Positions 34,792-44,464 of a DNA stretch of 64,000 nt are shown piece by piece. Each line of letters opens with the position of its first letter. The first letter of the stretch is position 1. The notes under the pieces are model-generated. The model was not told the origin of the DNA. It did not search any database and saw nothing but the letters and a program-made list of their open reading frames with translations. The position numbers and the translations under genes were made by a program. The stretch is from the NCBI GenBank assembly GCA_030680575.1, contig JAUXVI010000035.1, positions 1 to 64,000 of the forward strand, in the 5' to 3' direction. This DNA comes from Hylemonella sp. GTDB lineage: Bacteria; Pseudomonadota; Gammaproteobacteria; Burkholderiales; Burkholderiaceae_C.

Positions 34792-36435
34792 TCAAGCGGC
34801 GCTGAGCGCCAGGGCCTTCATCTCTCTGCGCAACTCAACCGCATCGCGCTGCACAAAGCTGTCGTTGGCGCTGAGACGGAACACGCCCACCGTGTCGGAC
34901 AAAACCCGGGCCTGGCCATGCAGTGAGCTGGCCGCAGCGGCCATCTGCTCCACCATGGCCGCATTTTGCTGGGTACCACCGTCCATCTGGGCTACCGCTT
35001 CATGGACCTGCGAAATGCTCTCCAGCTGCTCCCCAAAGGTGGCCGTGAAATCACCCAACAAGGCTGCCACCTTGTGAACGACCTCCACTGTCTGCTCAAT
35101 GCTGCTGTGCGCTTGCTGCGCCGTCTTGTTGCCGGCGTTGATCTTGGCCGTCGAGTCCTCGATCAAGCTTCGGACTTCCTTGGCTGCCTCTGAGGTGCGC
35201 TGCGCGAGCGCCCGCACCTCGCCTGCCACCACGGCAAAACCGCGCCCTTGCTCACCCGCACGCGCCGCCTCGACGGCAGCGTTGAGCGCCAAGATATTGG
35301 TCTGGAACGAGATGCCTTCAATCACCCGGATGATTTCCGCGATCTTGGCGGACGAGGTGCTGATGGCCTGCATCACCGTCGTCATCTCCTGTACGCGCAC
35401 GCCACTGGCCTGCGACACGCTGGCGGCTTCGTCAGCCAGGGAACTGGCGCTGCGCGCCGACTCGGTATTGGTCCGCACAACGCTGGTGAGCTGCTCCATG
35501 GTGGAGGCCGTCTGCTCGAGTGCGGCCGCTTGTGCCTCGGTACGGGCGGACAGGTCATGGTTGCCGGCAGCAATTTCATTCGAGGCCGCAGTGATGGCCA
35601 CGGCCTCCGTGCGCGTGTCACCCACGATGGAACGCAGATTGACATTGAGCTGATTCAGCGCGCGGTAGAGCTGGCCCACCACATCGTCACGTGCCGCACC
35701 GGTTCTGGCACTCAGGTCACCGGCGGCCATGCGATTGGCAAACAGCAGCAGATCATTGAGCGGCCCGGTCGCCATGGCGCGCAACCAGATACCGACCGGC
35801 AATCCGATCGCCAGCGCGGCGAACAACGCCACCAGGGTGGTCAGGTTGAGGCCGATCGTGCCTGTCAAAGCGCCACTCACCAGCAGGACAGCCACTGGCG
35901 CCAGAACAGAGGCCAGCACCATCTGCCCACCCAGTCCGAAACGGAACATTTGTTTCACGCGCCCCAACCACGTCGTCGGGCGCAACTGGCCACCGGCCAG
36001 GCGGTGCACCAAGGTGCCAGCCTCCTTCTCGGCTCGCATGGTGGTGTACAGCGCCTCGGCTGCAACCACCTGCTCGCGGCTCGGTGCCGTTCGCACCGAC
36101 AGATAACCTTGAACAACCTCTCCTTCAAGGAGCGGCGTGACGTTGGCCATCACCCAATAACAATCGCCGTTCTTGCGGCGATTTTTCACCAGACCTGTCC
36201 AGGGTTTGCCTCGGGTCACCGTGTCCCACATGTCGCGGAAGGCTTCCTCCGGCATGTCAGGGTGGCGCACCAGGTTATGCGGCTGACCGAGAAGCTCCTC
36301 GCGCAGGTAACCACTGGCGGCGATGAAGGCCGGATTGCAGTAAGTGATTCGCCCCTTGATGTCCGTGGTTGAAACGAGCATCTGCTCTGAGGGCATGAGG
36401 TATTCGTGGTGTGTGACAGGCAGATTGATGCGCAT
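34792..36435 (-). CDS. Aer-like methyl-accepting chemotaxis protein with PAS sensor
   Basis: A 547-residue chemoreceptor. An N-terminal PAS domain (about 10-125; [24 protein letters not shown]) is of the FAD-binding Aer type, suggesting sensing of redox state or oxygen. Two adjacent helices (about 170-212) hold it in the membrane, followed by a HAMP-like linker (about 215-270). The signalling domain contains the hairpin tip [27 protein letters not shown] (about 380-406). No C-terminal CheR-docking pentapeptide is seen (it ends ALALSAA). Confidence 0.92.
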   Translation of the reverse strand: MRINLPVTHHEYLMPSEQMLVSTTDIKGRITYCNPAFIAASGYLREELLGQPHNLVRHPDMPEEAFRDMWDTVTRGKPWTGLVKNRRKNGDCYWVMANVTPLLEGEVVQGYLSVRTAPSREQVVAAEALYTTMRAEKEAGTLVHRLAGGQLRPTTWLGRVKQMFRFGLGGQMVLASVLAPVAVLLVSGALTGTIGLNLTTLVALFAALAIGLPVGIWLRAMATGPLNDLLLFANRMAAGDLSARTGAARDDVVGQLYRALNQLNVNLRSIVGDTRTEAVAITAASNEIAAGNHDLSARTEAQAAALEQTASTMEQLTSVVRTNTESARSASSLADEAASVSQASGVRVQEMTTVMQAISTSSAKIAEIIRVIEGISFQTNILALNAAVEAARAGEQGRGFAVVAGEVRALAQRTSEAAKEVRSLIEDSTAKINAGNKTAQQAHSSIEQTVEVVHKVAALLGDFTATFGEQLESISQVHEAVAQMDGGTQQNAAMVEQMAAAASSLHGQARVLSDTVGVFRLSANDSFVQRDAVELRREMKALALSAA

Positions 36436-36530
36436 GATGAGGACTCAAAGGTCAACGTGGGTAAAGCGATGGCTTCATGGTGTGCCGGCCATGCCTTGTG
36501 GGCTGGACGGCGCGGCGGGCGATCAGGAAC

Positions 36531-37049
36531 TCAAGCTTTACGCTCTTGCCGGCTGACCTGCTGTGTCTGCGCGTTGTGCAGAACTCGTTTCAGTAACTGC
36601 TGGAGCGTCATCCACTCCTCCACACTGAAACCAGACAGTGCAGCGTTATGGACACGGCAAAGCACTTCAGGAATCAGCTTGGCGGCCTGCTTGCCCTCTT
36701 TGGTGATCTCAAGATGGACCACCCGTCGGTCATCCAAAGAGCGTTCGCGACGGCACAAGCCCTTGGCTTCAAGCCGATCAAGTAGACGTGTCATCGCACC
36801 GGCATCGAGTTCGCACTCTCGTGCCAGCTCAGCACCCGTTTTGACACGGTCACGCGCGAGGATGAACAGCGGCAGCCACTGTGCATTTGTCAGACCGCCG
36901 TGTTCAAGTTCGCGCTCGATATCCTGCGCCACCGTTGACAAGATGCGGCGCATGAAATAGCCGATGCTTTCCTCCGGAGCGTAAGTCTCGACGTCGTAGA
37001 ACGAGACCCCTTGGGCATCGATCTTGGTCGTTATGGATTTGGCACGCAA
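36531..37049 (-). CDS. MarR-family regulator
   Basis: A 172-residue winged-helix regulator: TGAELARECELDAGAMTRLLDRLEAKGLCRRERSLDDRR (about 72-110) is the recognition helix and wing. A perfect 18-bp palindrome begins 11 bases before its start codon, and the exporter gene at 37201 runs the other way. The arrangement suggests that it represses itself and the divergent ABC exporter until a ligand binds. Confidence 0.9.
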   Translation of the reverse strand: MRAKSITTKIDAQGVSFYDVETYAPEESIGYFMRRILSTVAQDIERELEHGGLTNAQWLPLFILARDRVKTGAELARECELDAGAMTRLLDRLEAKGLCRRERSLDDRRVVHLEITKEGKQAAKLIPEVLCRVHNAALSGFSVEEWMTLQQLLKRVLHNAQTQQVSRQERKA

Positions 37050-37059
37050 GCTCGAATAT

Positions 37060-37077
37060 TAATTGCCTAGGCAATTA
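37060..37077. promoter_or_regulatory. MarR operator: perfect 18-bp palindrome
   Basis: TAATTGCCTAGGCAATTA reads the same on both strands without a mismatch. It lies between the marR start (37049) and the ABC exporter start (37201). Palindromes of this length and A/T-rich edges are normal MarR dimer sites. The remaining bases up to 37200 show nothing further. Confidence 0.7.
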
Positions 37078-37200
37078 TTGTCAAGACATTCATATGCCTC
37101 GCCGTCAGCTGTCGCCTCATGCGCAACCTGCGCCATGCCCCCATCAAGGTGAGGGAACGCCATCGGTGTAAGCTGCGCCATCCTTCCTCCGCTTCACTGC

Positions 37201-38976
37201 ATGAATTCGAACCGCTCCACAACCAGCAACCCCAAATCCCTCAGTGGGCTGCTGCCCTTTTTGCGTCCTTATCGTGAGCGTATCGTGCTGGCGTTGCTGT
37301 TCCTGGTGCTGGCGGCAAGCGCCACGCTGGTGTTTCCGATCGCGCTGCGCAGTTTGATCGACGGCGGCCTGGTGCCGCAAGACCGCGGTGCCCAGGTGTT
37401 GGCCTTGCGCGATCACTTTGCGTTGCTCTTTGCAGTGGCCATGGCGCTGGGTGTGTTCTCAGCGCTGCGCTTTTATCTGATGAGCTGGTTGGGCGAGCGC
37501 GTCACGGCCGACGTGCGCAACGCGGTTTACGGCCACGTGCTGCAACAGAGCCCCGAGTTTTTTGAAACCACACAGACCGGCGAAGTACTCTCGCGCCTGA
37601 CGGCCGACACCACACTGGTGCAGACGGTGGTGGGCTCATCCTTCTCCATGGGGTTGCGCAGCACGGTCACCGGCTTGGGAGCCCTGCTGATGCTGGTGTG
37701 GACCAACCCTTATGTGATGGTTCAGGTGCTGGGGATGCTGGCGCTGGTGGTCGTGCCAGCCGTGTGGTTCGGCCGCCGGGTGCGACGACTGTCGCGTGCC
37801 AGCCAGGACCGGGTTGCAGACTCCAGCGCGATTGCCGCCGAAGTGCTCAACGCCATTCCGGTGGTGCAGAGCTACACCGCCGAGGCGCGCGAGGCGGCAC
37901 GCTTTGATGCCGCCAGTGAAAGTGCCTTTCGCACCGCGCGGCGTCGCGTCGGCGCACGCTCGGTGTTGATGGCCTTCATCATCATCGCCACCTCGGCGGC
38001 ACTGCTGTGGGGCCTGTACCAGGGCACGCAGGCCGTGCTGCGCGGTGATATCACGGCTGGCCACCTGGGACAGACAGTGGTGTACGTGATCATTCTGGCA
38101 AGCGCCTTTGCCGTATTGGGCGAGGTCTATGGCGAACTGCTGCGTGCGGCCGGCGCCACCGAACGGCTGATGGAACTGCTGGGCAGCCAGTCGCCCATTG
38201 TTTCACCATCAAATCCGGCCTCAGCCCTTTTATCTACTGCGGGAAGCGCTATCAAAATTGAAGCTTTGACGTTTCACTACCCGTCACGACCAACGCAAGC
38301 TGCGCTGGCCGATTTCACGCTCGATGTGCGCGCTGGCGAGACGGTGGCGCTGGTCGGACCCAGCGGAGCCGGCAAGAGCACGGTGTTCCAGTTGCTGCTG
38401 CGTTTATACGACCCGACAAGCGGACGCATCTTGATCGACGGCGTTCCCATTCACGACATGGCCCTGCACGATCTGCGCCAGCGCATTGGCATCGTGCCGC
38501 AAGACGCGGTGATTTTTTCCAGCAGCGCATTAGAGAACATCCGCTATGGCAAACCGGATGCCAGCGACGCGGAAGTGCATACCGCCGCCCGTGCCGCCTT
38601 TGCCGACGATTTCATCCGCGCCCTGCCCGAGGGTTACGCCACTTTTCTCGGTGAGCGCGGCGTGCGCCTGTCCGGTGGTCAACGTCAACGCATTGCGATT
38701 GCGCGCGCCATGCTGAAGAACCCGCCTCTGTTGCTGCTCGACGAGGCCACCAGTGCGCTGGACGCCGAGAGCGAACGCATGGTGCAGGCAGCGCTGGAGT
38801 CCGCCATGCGCGACCGCACCACACTGGTGATTGCCCACCGGCTGGCCACGGTGCAGCAGGCCGATCACATCGTGGTCATCGACCATGGGCGCCTGGTAGA
38901 GCAAGGTACCCACGATGCGCTGATCGCCGCCAATGGCGTTTATGCCCGTCTGGCTGCGCTGCAGTTCATGGCTTGA
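37201..38976 (+). CDS. Half-size ABC exporter (MsbA/LmrA type)
   Basis: A 591-residue fused permease-ATPase. Six transmembrane helices lie in residues 1-310. The nucleotide-binding domain (about 350-585) has Walker A GPSGAGKST, signature LSGGQRQRIAIARAML and Walker B LLLLDEATSALD. It works as a dimer exporting lipids, drugs or peptides. The linker (about 340-355) is encoded by A/T-rich sequence (CTATCAAAATTGAAGC) resembling fragments of dispersed repeats, unlike its surroundings. It is divergent from marR, which probably controls it. Confidence 0.92.
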   Translation: MNSNRSTTSNPKSLSGLLPFLRPYRERIVLALLFLVLAASATLVFPIALRSLIDGGLVPQDRGAQVLALRDHFALLFAVAMALGVFSALRFYLMSWLGERVTADVRNAVYGHVLQQSPEFFETTQTGEVLSRLTADTTLVQTVVGSSFSMGLRSTVTGLGALLMLVWTNPYVMVQVLGMLALVVVPAVWFGRRVRRLSRASQDRVADSSAIAAEVLNAIPVVQSYTAEAREAARFDAASESAFRTARRRVGARSVLMAFIIIATSAALLWGLYQGTQAVLRGDITAGHLGQTVVYVIILASAFAVLGEVYGELLRAAGATERLMELLGSQSPIVSPSNPASALLSTAGSAIKIEALTFHYPSRPTQAALADFTLDVRAGETVALVGPSGAGKSTVFQLLLRLYDPTSGRILIDGVPIHDMALHDLRQRIGIVPQDAVIFSSSALENIRYGKPDASDAEVHTAARAAFADDFIRALPEGYATFLGERGVRLSGGQRQRIAIARAMLKNPPLLLLDEATSALDAESERMVQAALESAMRDRTTLVIAHRLATVQQADHIVVIDHGRLVEQGTHDALIAANGVYARLAALQFMA

Positions 38977-39018
38977 GTCCCTACGCGTGATTTGCTTGAG
39001 TCACCTGAATTTTCCATT

Positions 39019-39034
39019 TAGTTGCATTGCTAAC
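39019..39034. promoter_or_regulatory. Operator-like repeat, copy 1
   Basis: TAGTTGCATTGCTAAC lies 11 bases upstream of the MarR gene that starts at 39046. The same 16-mer with one change recurs at 39509-39524 before the tautomerase gene. The AGTT/AACT type ends give partial dyad symmetry. Two copies, each just before one of two adjacent genes, indicate a shared regulator, most simply the MarR protein. Confidence 0.6.
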
Positions 39035-39045
39035 CAATTGTCTGT

Positions 39046-39474
39046 ATGATTCGCTTCATGTTTGACCATTGCCTTTATTTCAACACCACCGCGCTGGCCC
39101 GGGTGGTCGAAAAGGAATGGACGAGCGCGTTCAAGCCCTTCGGCTTGACCCCGCCGCAGGGTTTCATGTTGCGGCTCATTCTGGCCCGACCCGGCCTGTC
39201 CCAGCACGAACTCGCGACCGAGTTGACCATCTCGCGTCCGACCGCCACGCGCTTGCTCGACGGTCTACAGGCACTCGGCTTGGTGGAGCGGCGTGATTCG
39301 GATTTCGATGCACGTCACTGGTCGATCTTCCCCACGACCGCGGCTGAGAAGATCCATGCGGCACTCAACGCGGCCAGCGGCCAGGTCACGCAAAAAATCC
39401 AGCGCACGGTCGGCAAGGACAACTTCCTTGAGACCGTGGGCAAGGTAAGGGAAGTCTGCTCCGCCCTCAAATGA
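39046..39474 (+). CDS. MarR-family regulator
   Basis: A 142-residue winged-helix protein: LSQHELATELTISRPTATRLLDGLQALGLVERRDSDFDAR (about 51-90) is the DNA-binding core. The start may be 39046 or 39058 (MFDHCLYF); no clear ribosome site decides. It is followed after 80 bases by a tautomerase gene. Operator-like repeats precede both genes. Confidence 0.88.
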   Translation: MIRFMFDHCLYFNTTALARVVEKEWTSAFKPFGLTPPQGFMLRLILARPGLSQHELATELTISRPTATRLLDGLQALGLVERRDSDFDARHWSIFPTTAAEKIHAALNAASGQVTQKIQRTVGKDNFLETVGKVREVCSALK

Positions 39475-39508
39475 GCAGGTTGTTTGGGATCTTTTTTTAA
39501 AATCCAAA

Positions 39509-39524
39509 TAGTTGCATAGCTAAC
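39509..39524. promoter_or_regulatory. Operator-like repeat, copy 2
   Basis: TAGTTGCATAGCTAAC, 15 of 16 bases identical to copy 1 (39019-39034), located 30 bases before the tautomerase start. A T-run (39492-39498) lies just upstream but has no evident stem, so a terminator is not claimed. Confidence 0.6.
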
Positions 39525-39554
39525 TTATTTTCATCCGTCTGAAAGGAATGCATC

Positions 39555-39953
39555 ATGCCCATACTCAACGTCAAAGTCAGTCAGCCCGCCAGCGCCAAGC
39601 TCGTCCATGACATCTCGGAAACACTGCTGGAGCTCACGACCCGCATCCTGCGCAAACGGCGCGATCTGACCTCCATTGCCATCGACTTCGTGCCGCAGGA
39701 CAACTGGGTGGTTGGCGGCTCGACACTGGCCGCACAGGGGCGCAACAGCGTCTACTTCGACATCAAGGTGGTGGACGGCACCAACACCAAGGATGAGAAG
39801 GCACAGTACATCCATGAAAGCTTTGCTGCCTTTGACAAGTTGCTGGGCAACCTGCACCCTGAGAGCTACATCTACGTGCACGACGTGCGGGCCGAAGCCT
39901 ATGGGTTTGGCGGGCAAACGCAGGAATACCGCTATATCAAGGCCAAGCCTTGA
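39555..39953 (+). CDS. Tautomerase-superfamily protein
   Basis: A 132-residue protein beginning MPILNVKVS. The N-terminal Pro, exposed after Met removal, is the catalytic base of the 4-oxalocrotonate tautomerase/MIF superfamily. It is longer than the 62-residue classic enzymes and similar in size to the fused or MIF-like members. An AAGGAA ribosome site precedes it. Control by the adjacent MarR protein is suggested by the shared 16-mer. The substrate is unknown. Confidence 0.82.
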   Translation: MPILNVKVSQPASAKLVHDISETLLELTTRILRKRRDLTSIAIDFVPQDNWVVGGSTLAAQGRNSVYFDIKVVDGTNTKDEKAQYIHESFAAFDKLLGNLHPESYIYVHDVRAEAYGFGGQTQEYRYIKAKP

Positions 39954-40048
39954 ACGCCAAACACGACTGGCCTTGAGACAGCAGCTGCGGCCGAAGAAGC
40001 GCCAGCACCGCTGGCCTGCCTCATCGCTTCATGCTTTTGTCGTGTGCT

Positions 40049-40528
40049 CTATTGCAAAGGGCCTTTGAGCGCGTCCGGCAGCGGCAAGGGCATGACGGCA
40101 ATACCCTCGTCGAGCAGGGCTTCTGTTTCCTCGCGCGAGGCCTGGCCGCGAATGCTGCGTTCCTCGACTTCGCCGTAATGCATTTTGCGCGCCTCTTCGG
40201 CAAAGCGGCCACCTACGTCTTCCGTCTGCGCCACGATACGGCGCGCCACCTGCAACCAGGCCGCCTGCAAGGCTTGCTCCGTGCCACCGGCCACCACGTC
40301 CTGCTTCTGAATCTGGGGCTCTGTCGGCGAGCTGGGCTGGGCAGCGTCGTCTGAGCGTGTCGTACCAAGGTTCAAGCGCGGCGCACTGGGCAGCTTTGTC
40401 ACCGATTTGCTGCCGCACAGCGGGCACGCCAGCAAACCGCGCGCCACTTGGCTGGCATAGTCTTCTTCGGACGCAAACCAGCCTTCAAACCCGTGCCGGG
40501 CATCGCACTGGAGATTGAGAACTTTCAT
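40049..40528 (-). CDS. DUF1178 family protein
   Basis: A 159-residue protein of the DUF1178 family. It starts MKVLNLQCDARHGFEGWF and carries a CPLCGS motif near residue 35, which with the earlier Cys suggests a small zinc site. The function is unknown. It is the last of three genes downstream of nuoN on the same strand with short gaps (seven bases after the Nudix gene). Confidence 0.87.
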   Translation of the reverse strand: MKVLNLQCDARHGFEGWFASEEDYASQVARGLLACPLCGSKSVTKLPSAPRLNLGTTRSDDAAQPSSPTEPQIQKQDVVAGGTEQALQAAWLQVARRIVAQTEDVGGRFAEEARKMHYGEVEERSIRGQASREETEALLDEGIAVMPLPLPDALKGPLQ

Positions 40529-40535
40529 CAGGTGA

Positions 40536-41141
40536 TTATCGGCTTACGTCAACGGGCGCTGGCGTCTGCCAATCCAATTCCCAGGCACCGGCAAGGACGT
40601 TTTGCAGCCAGAGCACACCGGTCAGGGTCTTGGCATCCGTCACGCCGCCTTCAAAACACCATTTCTGCAACTCGGCGGGCGTGGCCGTGAACACATCGAG
40701 GAACTCGCCATCGTCCAACCGACGCTCCCCCAGGCTCAGGCCACGCGCAAACCAGACGTCAATGAATTCGGTGGAATACGAAATGACCGGGTGCAGTACG
40801 CCGGCACGCGCCCACTCGGTTGCGCGGTAACCGGTTTCTTCCAGCAACTCACGCTGCGCGCAGGCCAGAATGTCTTCACCGGCATCGATCTTGCCAGCGG
40901 GAAACTCCACCATGACCTGCTTCACCGGGTAGCGGTACTGGCGCTCCAACACAACCCGCACCTCCCCGCGTACATCCTCCAGCAATGGAATGATCATGAC
41001 CGCACCGGGATGCACCACATACTCGCGTGTCGCGCTGGCCCCATCGGGCAGGCGCACGGTATCGCGGAAGGCATGGAGGAAATGGCCCTTGAACATCTCC
41101 TGGCTGTCCAGCCGGGTTTCAATCAGGTGCGAGTCATCCAT
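40536..41141 (-). CDS. Nudix hydrolase (ADP-ribose pyrophosphatase type)
   Basis: A 201-residue Nudix enzyme. The box GKIDAGEDILACAQRELLEE followed by TGY fits G-x5-E-x7-REUxEExGU. The flanking VVLERQYRYPVKQVMVEFPAG resembles ADP-sugar pyrophosphatases that act on ADP-ribose or related nucleotides. It lies in the tail of the nuo operon, 15 bases after DUF2818. A link to NAD(H) turnover would fit complex I, but is inference. Confidence 0.9.
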   Translation of the reverse strand: MDDSHLIETRLDSQEMFKGHFLHAFRDTVRLPDGASATREYVVHPGAVMIIPLLEDVRGEVRVVLERQYRYPVKQVMVEFPAGKIDAGEDILACAQRELLEETGYRATEWARAGVLHPVISYSTEFIDVWFARGLSLGERRLDDGEFLDVFTATPAELQKWCFEGGVTDAKTLTGVLWLQNVLAGAWELDWQTPAPVDVSR

Positions 41142-41156
41142 GGCCGCGGCAGCGCG

Positions 41157-41459
41157 TCAACCGTGGCGCTTGAACAGATAACGGTAGACGAAGCCTGGGA
41201 AGGCCAGGGTCAGAAACAGAGTCGCCGTGATGGCGTAGAACTCCCACCCCTGCGGTGCGATCTGGCCTGCACGTTGCTCCAGCAACAGCGCCATGCCACC
41301 CACCAGCAGGTAACAGAACACCAATTCCAGGAGACGCACCGGCAGGCCTTTGGGCGTTTTCAACGGCACGACAGCCAGCAGGCGCTGATTGATGAATGGC
41401 AGGTTGGCACCGACCACAGCGGTCAGCACCACGAACCAGACGGCGGCAGTCTGCGACAT
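41157..41459 (-). CDS. DUF2818 family membrane protein
   Basis: A 100-residue protein with three likely membrane helices (about 5-25, 42-60, 75-92), matching DUF2818, a family I know mainly from betaproteobacteria beside nuoN. The start at 41459 is five bases after the nuoN stop. An upstream in-frame start at 41501 would overlap nuoN and adds non-hydrophobic residues. It may be a complex I accessory or assembly factor, judged by position only. Confidence 0.85.
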   Translation of the reverse strand: MSQTAAVWFVVLTAVVGANLPFINQRLLAVVPLKTPKGLPVRLLELVFCYLLVGGMALLLEQRAGQIAPQGWEFYAITATLFLTLAFPGFVYRYLFKRHG

Positions 41460-41464
41460 AAGCC

Positions 41465-42952
41465 TCAGGTGCCCAACATCTGCTGGATCGCCTGGGCGCA
41501 CAGCGCCATCAGACTGCCGGGCACCAGGCCGAGAATGAGCACCAACAGGCCGTTGACCGACAGCACGGCGCGCACATCGAACGGTGCGGCCACGGTCGTG
41601 GCGGTGATGGGTTCGTCGAAGTACATGACCTTGACCACGCGCAGGTAGTAGAAGGCACCGATCAGCGACATGATCACGGCAAACACGGCCAGGCCGATGT
41701 GCAAGGCCTGGCCCGAAGCCACCAGCGCCTGCAGCACGGAAAGCTTGGCGTAGAAGCCGACCATGGGCGGAATACCAGCCAGCGAGAACAGGCAGATGGC
41801 CATGATGGCGGCGTACAGCGGACTGCGCTGATTGAGGCCGGCGAAGTCGGTGATCTCTTCACTCTCGAAACCTTCGCGCGCCAGCAGCAGAATGACACCG
41901 AAGCTTGCCAGCGTGGTCAGCACATAGGTCACGACGTAAAACATCGCCGAACTGTAGGCGTTGGCCGCGGAATAGATGTTGCCGTTGATGACGCCCGACA
42001 TCAGGCCCAGCAGGACAAAGCCCATTTGCGAAATGGTGGAGAACGCCAGCATGCGCTTGAGGTTGGTCTGCATGATCGCAGCCAGGTTACCCACCAGCAG
42101 CGAGGCGATGGCCAGCAGCATCAGCATTTGCTGCCAGTCGACAGCCAACGGCAGCATGCCTTCGACCAGCAGGCGGATGACGATGGCAAAAGCAGCCAGC
42201 TTGGGCGCACCGCCGATCATCAGCGTCACGGAGGTGGGCGCGCCTTGGTAGACATCGGGGATCCACATGTGGAACGGCACCACGCCCAGTTTGAAGGCCA
42301 GGCCCGCCACCACGAACACCGTGCCGAACACCAGCACCTGCGGGTTGACGCGCCCGGAGTTGATGGCACGGAAGACGGCGTTCACATCCAGCGAGCCCGT
42401 GGCACCGTAGATCATGGACAGCCCATAGAGCAGGAAGCCGGAAGCCAGAGCACCAAGCACGAAGTACTTCATGGCGGCTTCGGTGGCGGTGGCATTGTCG
42501 CGGCGCAGGGCCACCAGTGCGTAGCTGGAGAGCGTCAGCAATTCCAGGCCGAGGTAGATCAGCAGGAAGTTGTTGCCGGAGATCATGATGAACATGCCCA
42601 GCAAGGACAGCATGCTCAAGGAGAACAGCTCACCACCGCGCAGCATGTCGCGGTCCGCCGAGTACGGACGCGCATAAACCAGCGAAACCATCACGGCAAT
42701 GGTGGCGAAGAACTTGAGCCAATTGCCCATGGGGTCGCTCACCACCATGTTGTGCAAGCTGTAGAGGGTGGCACCGCCGCTGGCGTACAGGTACTGCAGC
42801 AAAGCCACAGCGCCCAGGGCCATCAGTGTCCAGATGTAGGTACGGGTGCGCTGGCGGCTTTTCACGCCGAGGTCCATCAGCGTGATCAGGCAGGCCATGG
42901 CCAGCAGAATGATTTCCGGATAAACCGCAATCCAGCTGAGTTTGTCAGTCAT
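41465..42952 (-). CDS. nuoN: NADH-quinone oxidoreductase subunit N
   Basis: A 495-residue antiporter-like membrane subunit with about 14 helices. It is one of the three proton-channel subunits of complex I. The central KRMLAFSTISQMGFVLLGL stretch with its conserved Lys is visible (about 295-313). Last of the 14 nuo genes. Confidence 0.96.
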   Translation of the reverse strand: MTDKLSWIAVYPEIILLAMACLITLMDLGVKSRQRTRTYIWTLMALGAVALLQYLYASGGATLYSLHNMVVSDPMGNWLKFFATIAVMVSLVYARPYSADRDMLRGGELFSLSMLSLLGMFIMISGNNFLLIYLGLELLTLSSYALVALRRDNATATEAAMKYFVLGALASGFLLYGLSMIYGATGSLDVNAVFRAINSGRVNPQVLVFGTVFVVAGLAFKLGVVPFHMWIPDVYQGAPTSVTLMIGGAPKLAAFAIVIRLLVEGMLPLAVDWQQMLMLLAIASLLVGNLAAIMQTNLKRMLAFSTISQMGFVLLGLMSGVINGNIYSAANAYSSAMFYVVTYVLTTLASFGVILLLAREGFESEEITDFAGLNQRSPLYAAIMAICLFSLAGIPPMVGFYAKLSVLQALVASGQALHIGLAVFAVIMSLIGAFYYLRVVKVMYFDEPITATTVAAPFDVRAVLSVNGLLVLILGLVPGSLMALCAQAIQQMLGT

Positions 42953-42976
42953 CTTCAGTCTTTCAATTCGGTTCGA

Positions 42977-44452
42977 TCAGTTCAACTTGGACAGTGCCAC
43001 GTGCTTGAGCAGTTCCATCACCGACGTGTCCATGACATCGGTGAAGGGCTTGGGATAGACACCCATGACCAGCACGGCGATCGCCAGCAGAGCCAGCATG
43101 AGGAATTCACGGCTGTTGATGTCAACCAGCGCCTTGACGTCATCGTTGGCCACCGGCCCCAGGTAGACGCGTTTGAACATCCACAGCGTGTAGGCGGCAC
43201 CGAAGATCAGCGCCGTGGCTGCTGCCAGGCCGATCCAGAAGTCGTACTTCACGGCACCGAGAATCACCATCCACTCGCCGACGAAACCAGCGGTACCCGG
43301 CAGACCGCAGTTGGCCATGGCAAAAAACAGGGCAAAGGCGGCGAACTTGGGCATGGTGTTGACCACGCCGCCATAGGACGCGATCTCACGCGAATGCACC
43401 CGGTCGTACAGCACGCCGATGGAGAGGAACATGGCAGCCGAGACAAAACCGTGCGCAATCATCTGCACCAGACCGCCGGAGACGCCGAGGTCGTTGAAGA
43501 TGAAGAAGCCCAAGGTGACGAAGCCCATGTGCGCCACCGACGAATAGGCCACCAGCTTCTTCATGTCCTGCTGCACCATGGCCACCAGACCGACGTAGAT
43601 GACGGCGATCAGCGACAGGGCGATCATGAGCCACGCCCACTCGCGCGCGGCATCCGGCGCGATCGGCAGCGAGAAACGCAGGAAGCCGTAGGCACCCAGC
43701 TTGAGCATGATGGCGGCCAGCACGGCGGAACCACCGGTGGGTGCCTCGACGTGCACATCGGGCAGCCAGGTGTGGACCGGCCACATCGGCACCTTGACGG
43801 CAAAAGCGGCAAAGAAGGCAAAGAACAGCAGTGTCTGCGTCGTGCCGTCCAGCGGCAGCTTGTGCCAGGTGGCGATGTCGAAGCTGCCGCCCGACTTGGT
43901 GTACAGGAAGATCAGCGCGATCAGCGTCAGCAGCGAACCCAGCAGCGTGTAGAGAAAGAACTTGAAGGCGGCGTAGATCTTGTTCGGACCGCCCCAGATG
44001 CCGATGATCAGGTACATCGGGATCAGCGTGGCTTCGAAGAAGACGTAGAACAGGATGCCGTCAAGCGCCGAGAACACGCCGATCATGAGGCCACTGAGAA
44101 TCAGGAAGGCGCCCATGTACTGATTGACGCGGCGGGTGATGACTTCCCAGCCGGCAATCACCACGATAACGTTGATGAAAGCCGTCAACAAGACGAACCA
44201 GAGCGAGATGCCGTCGAGACCCACGTGGTAGTGCACATTGAAGCGCTCCATCCACGGCATCTTCTCGACAAACTGCATGGCCGCCGTGTCGAGCTTGAAC
44301 CCGGTGTAAAGCGGCAAGGTGACAAGAAAACTTGCCAAGGCGCCGATGAGCGCGACCCAGCGCACCATGCGCGCCTGCTCGTCGCGGCCCAGGGCCAGCA
44401 GTAACACGCCGAACGCAATCGGCATCCAGATAGCCAGGCTCAACAAACCCAT
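42977..44452 (-). CDS. nuoM: NADH-quinone oxidoreductase subunit M
   Basis: A 491-residue antiporter-like proton-pumping subunit with about 14 helices. Key features are the conserved Glu in the MYLIIGIWGG neighbourhood (helix 5), and DMKKLVAYSSVAHMGFVTLG with the channel Lys. Sits between nuoL and nuoN in the usual order. Confidence 0.96.
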   Translation of the reverse strand: MGLLSLAIWMPIAFGVLLLALGRDEQARMVRWVALIGALASFLVTLPLYTGFKLDTAAMQFVEKMPWMERFNVHYHVGLDGISLWFVLLTAFINVIVVIAGWEVITRRVNQYMGAFLILSGLMIGVFSALDGILFYVFFEATLIPMYLIIGIWGGPNKIYAAFKFFLYTLLGSLLTLIALIFLYTKSGGSFDIATWHKLPLDGTTQTLLFFAFFAAFAVKVPMWPVHTWLPDVHVEAPTGGSAVLAAIMLKLGAYGFLRFSLPIAPDAAREWAWLMIALSLIAVIYVGLVAMVQQDMKKLVAYSSVAHMGFVTLGFFIFNDLGVSGGLVQMIAHGFVSAAMFLSIGVLYDRVHSREIASYGGVVNTMPKFAAFALFFAMANCGLPGTAGFVGEWMVILGAVKYDFWIGLAAATALIFGAAYTLWMFKRVYLGPVANDDVKALVDINSREFLMLALLAIAVLVMGVYPKPFTDVMDTSVMELLKHVALSKLN

Positions 44453-44464
44453 TTCTTCTTCTCC

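Noticed and set aside
39491-39500. Terminator after the second marR gene
   Set aside because: There is a T-run but no stable stem in front of it.
41699-44404. 901-residue open frame on the plus strand opposite nuoN and nuoM
   Set aside because: A shadow of GC-rich coding sequence; the product is His/Gln/Asp-rich and the sense strand encodes intact nuo subunits.
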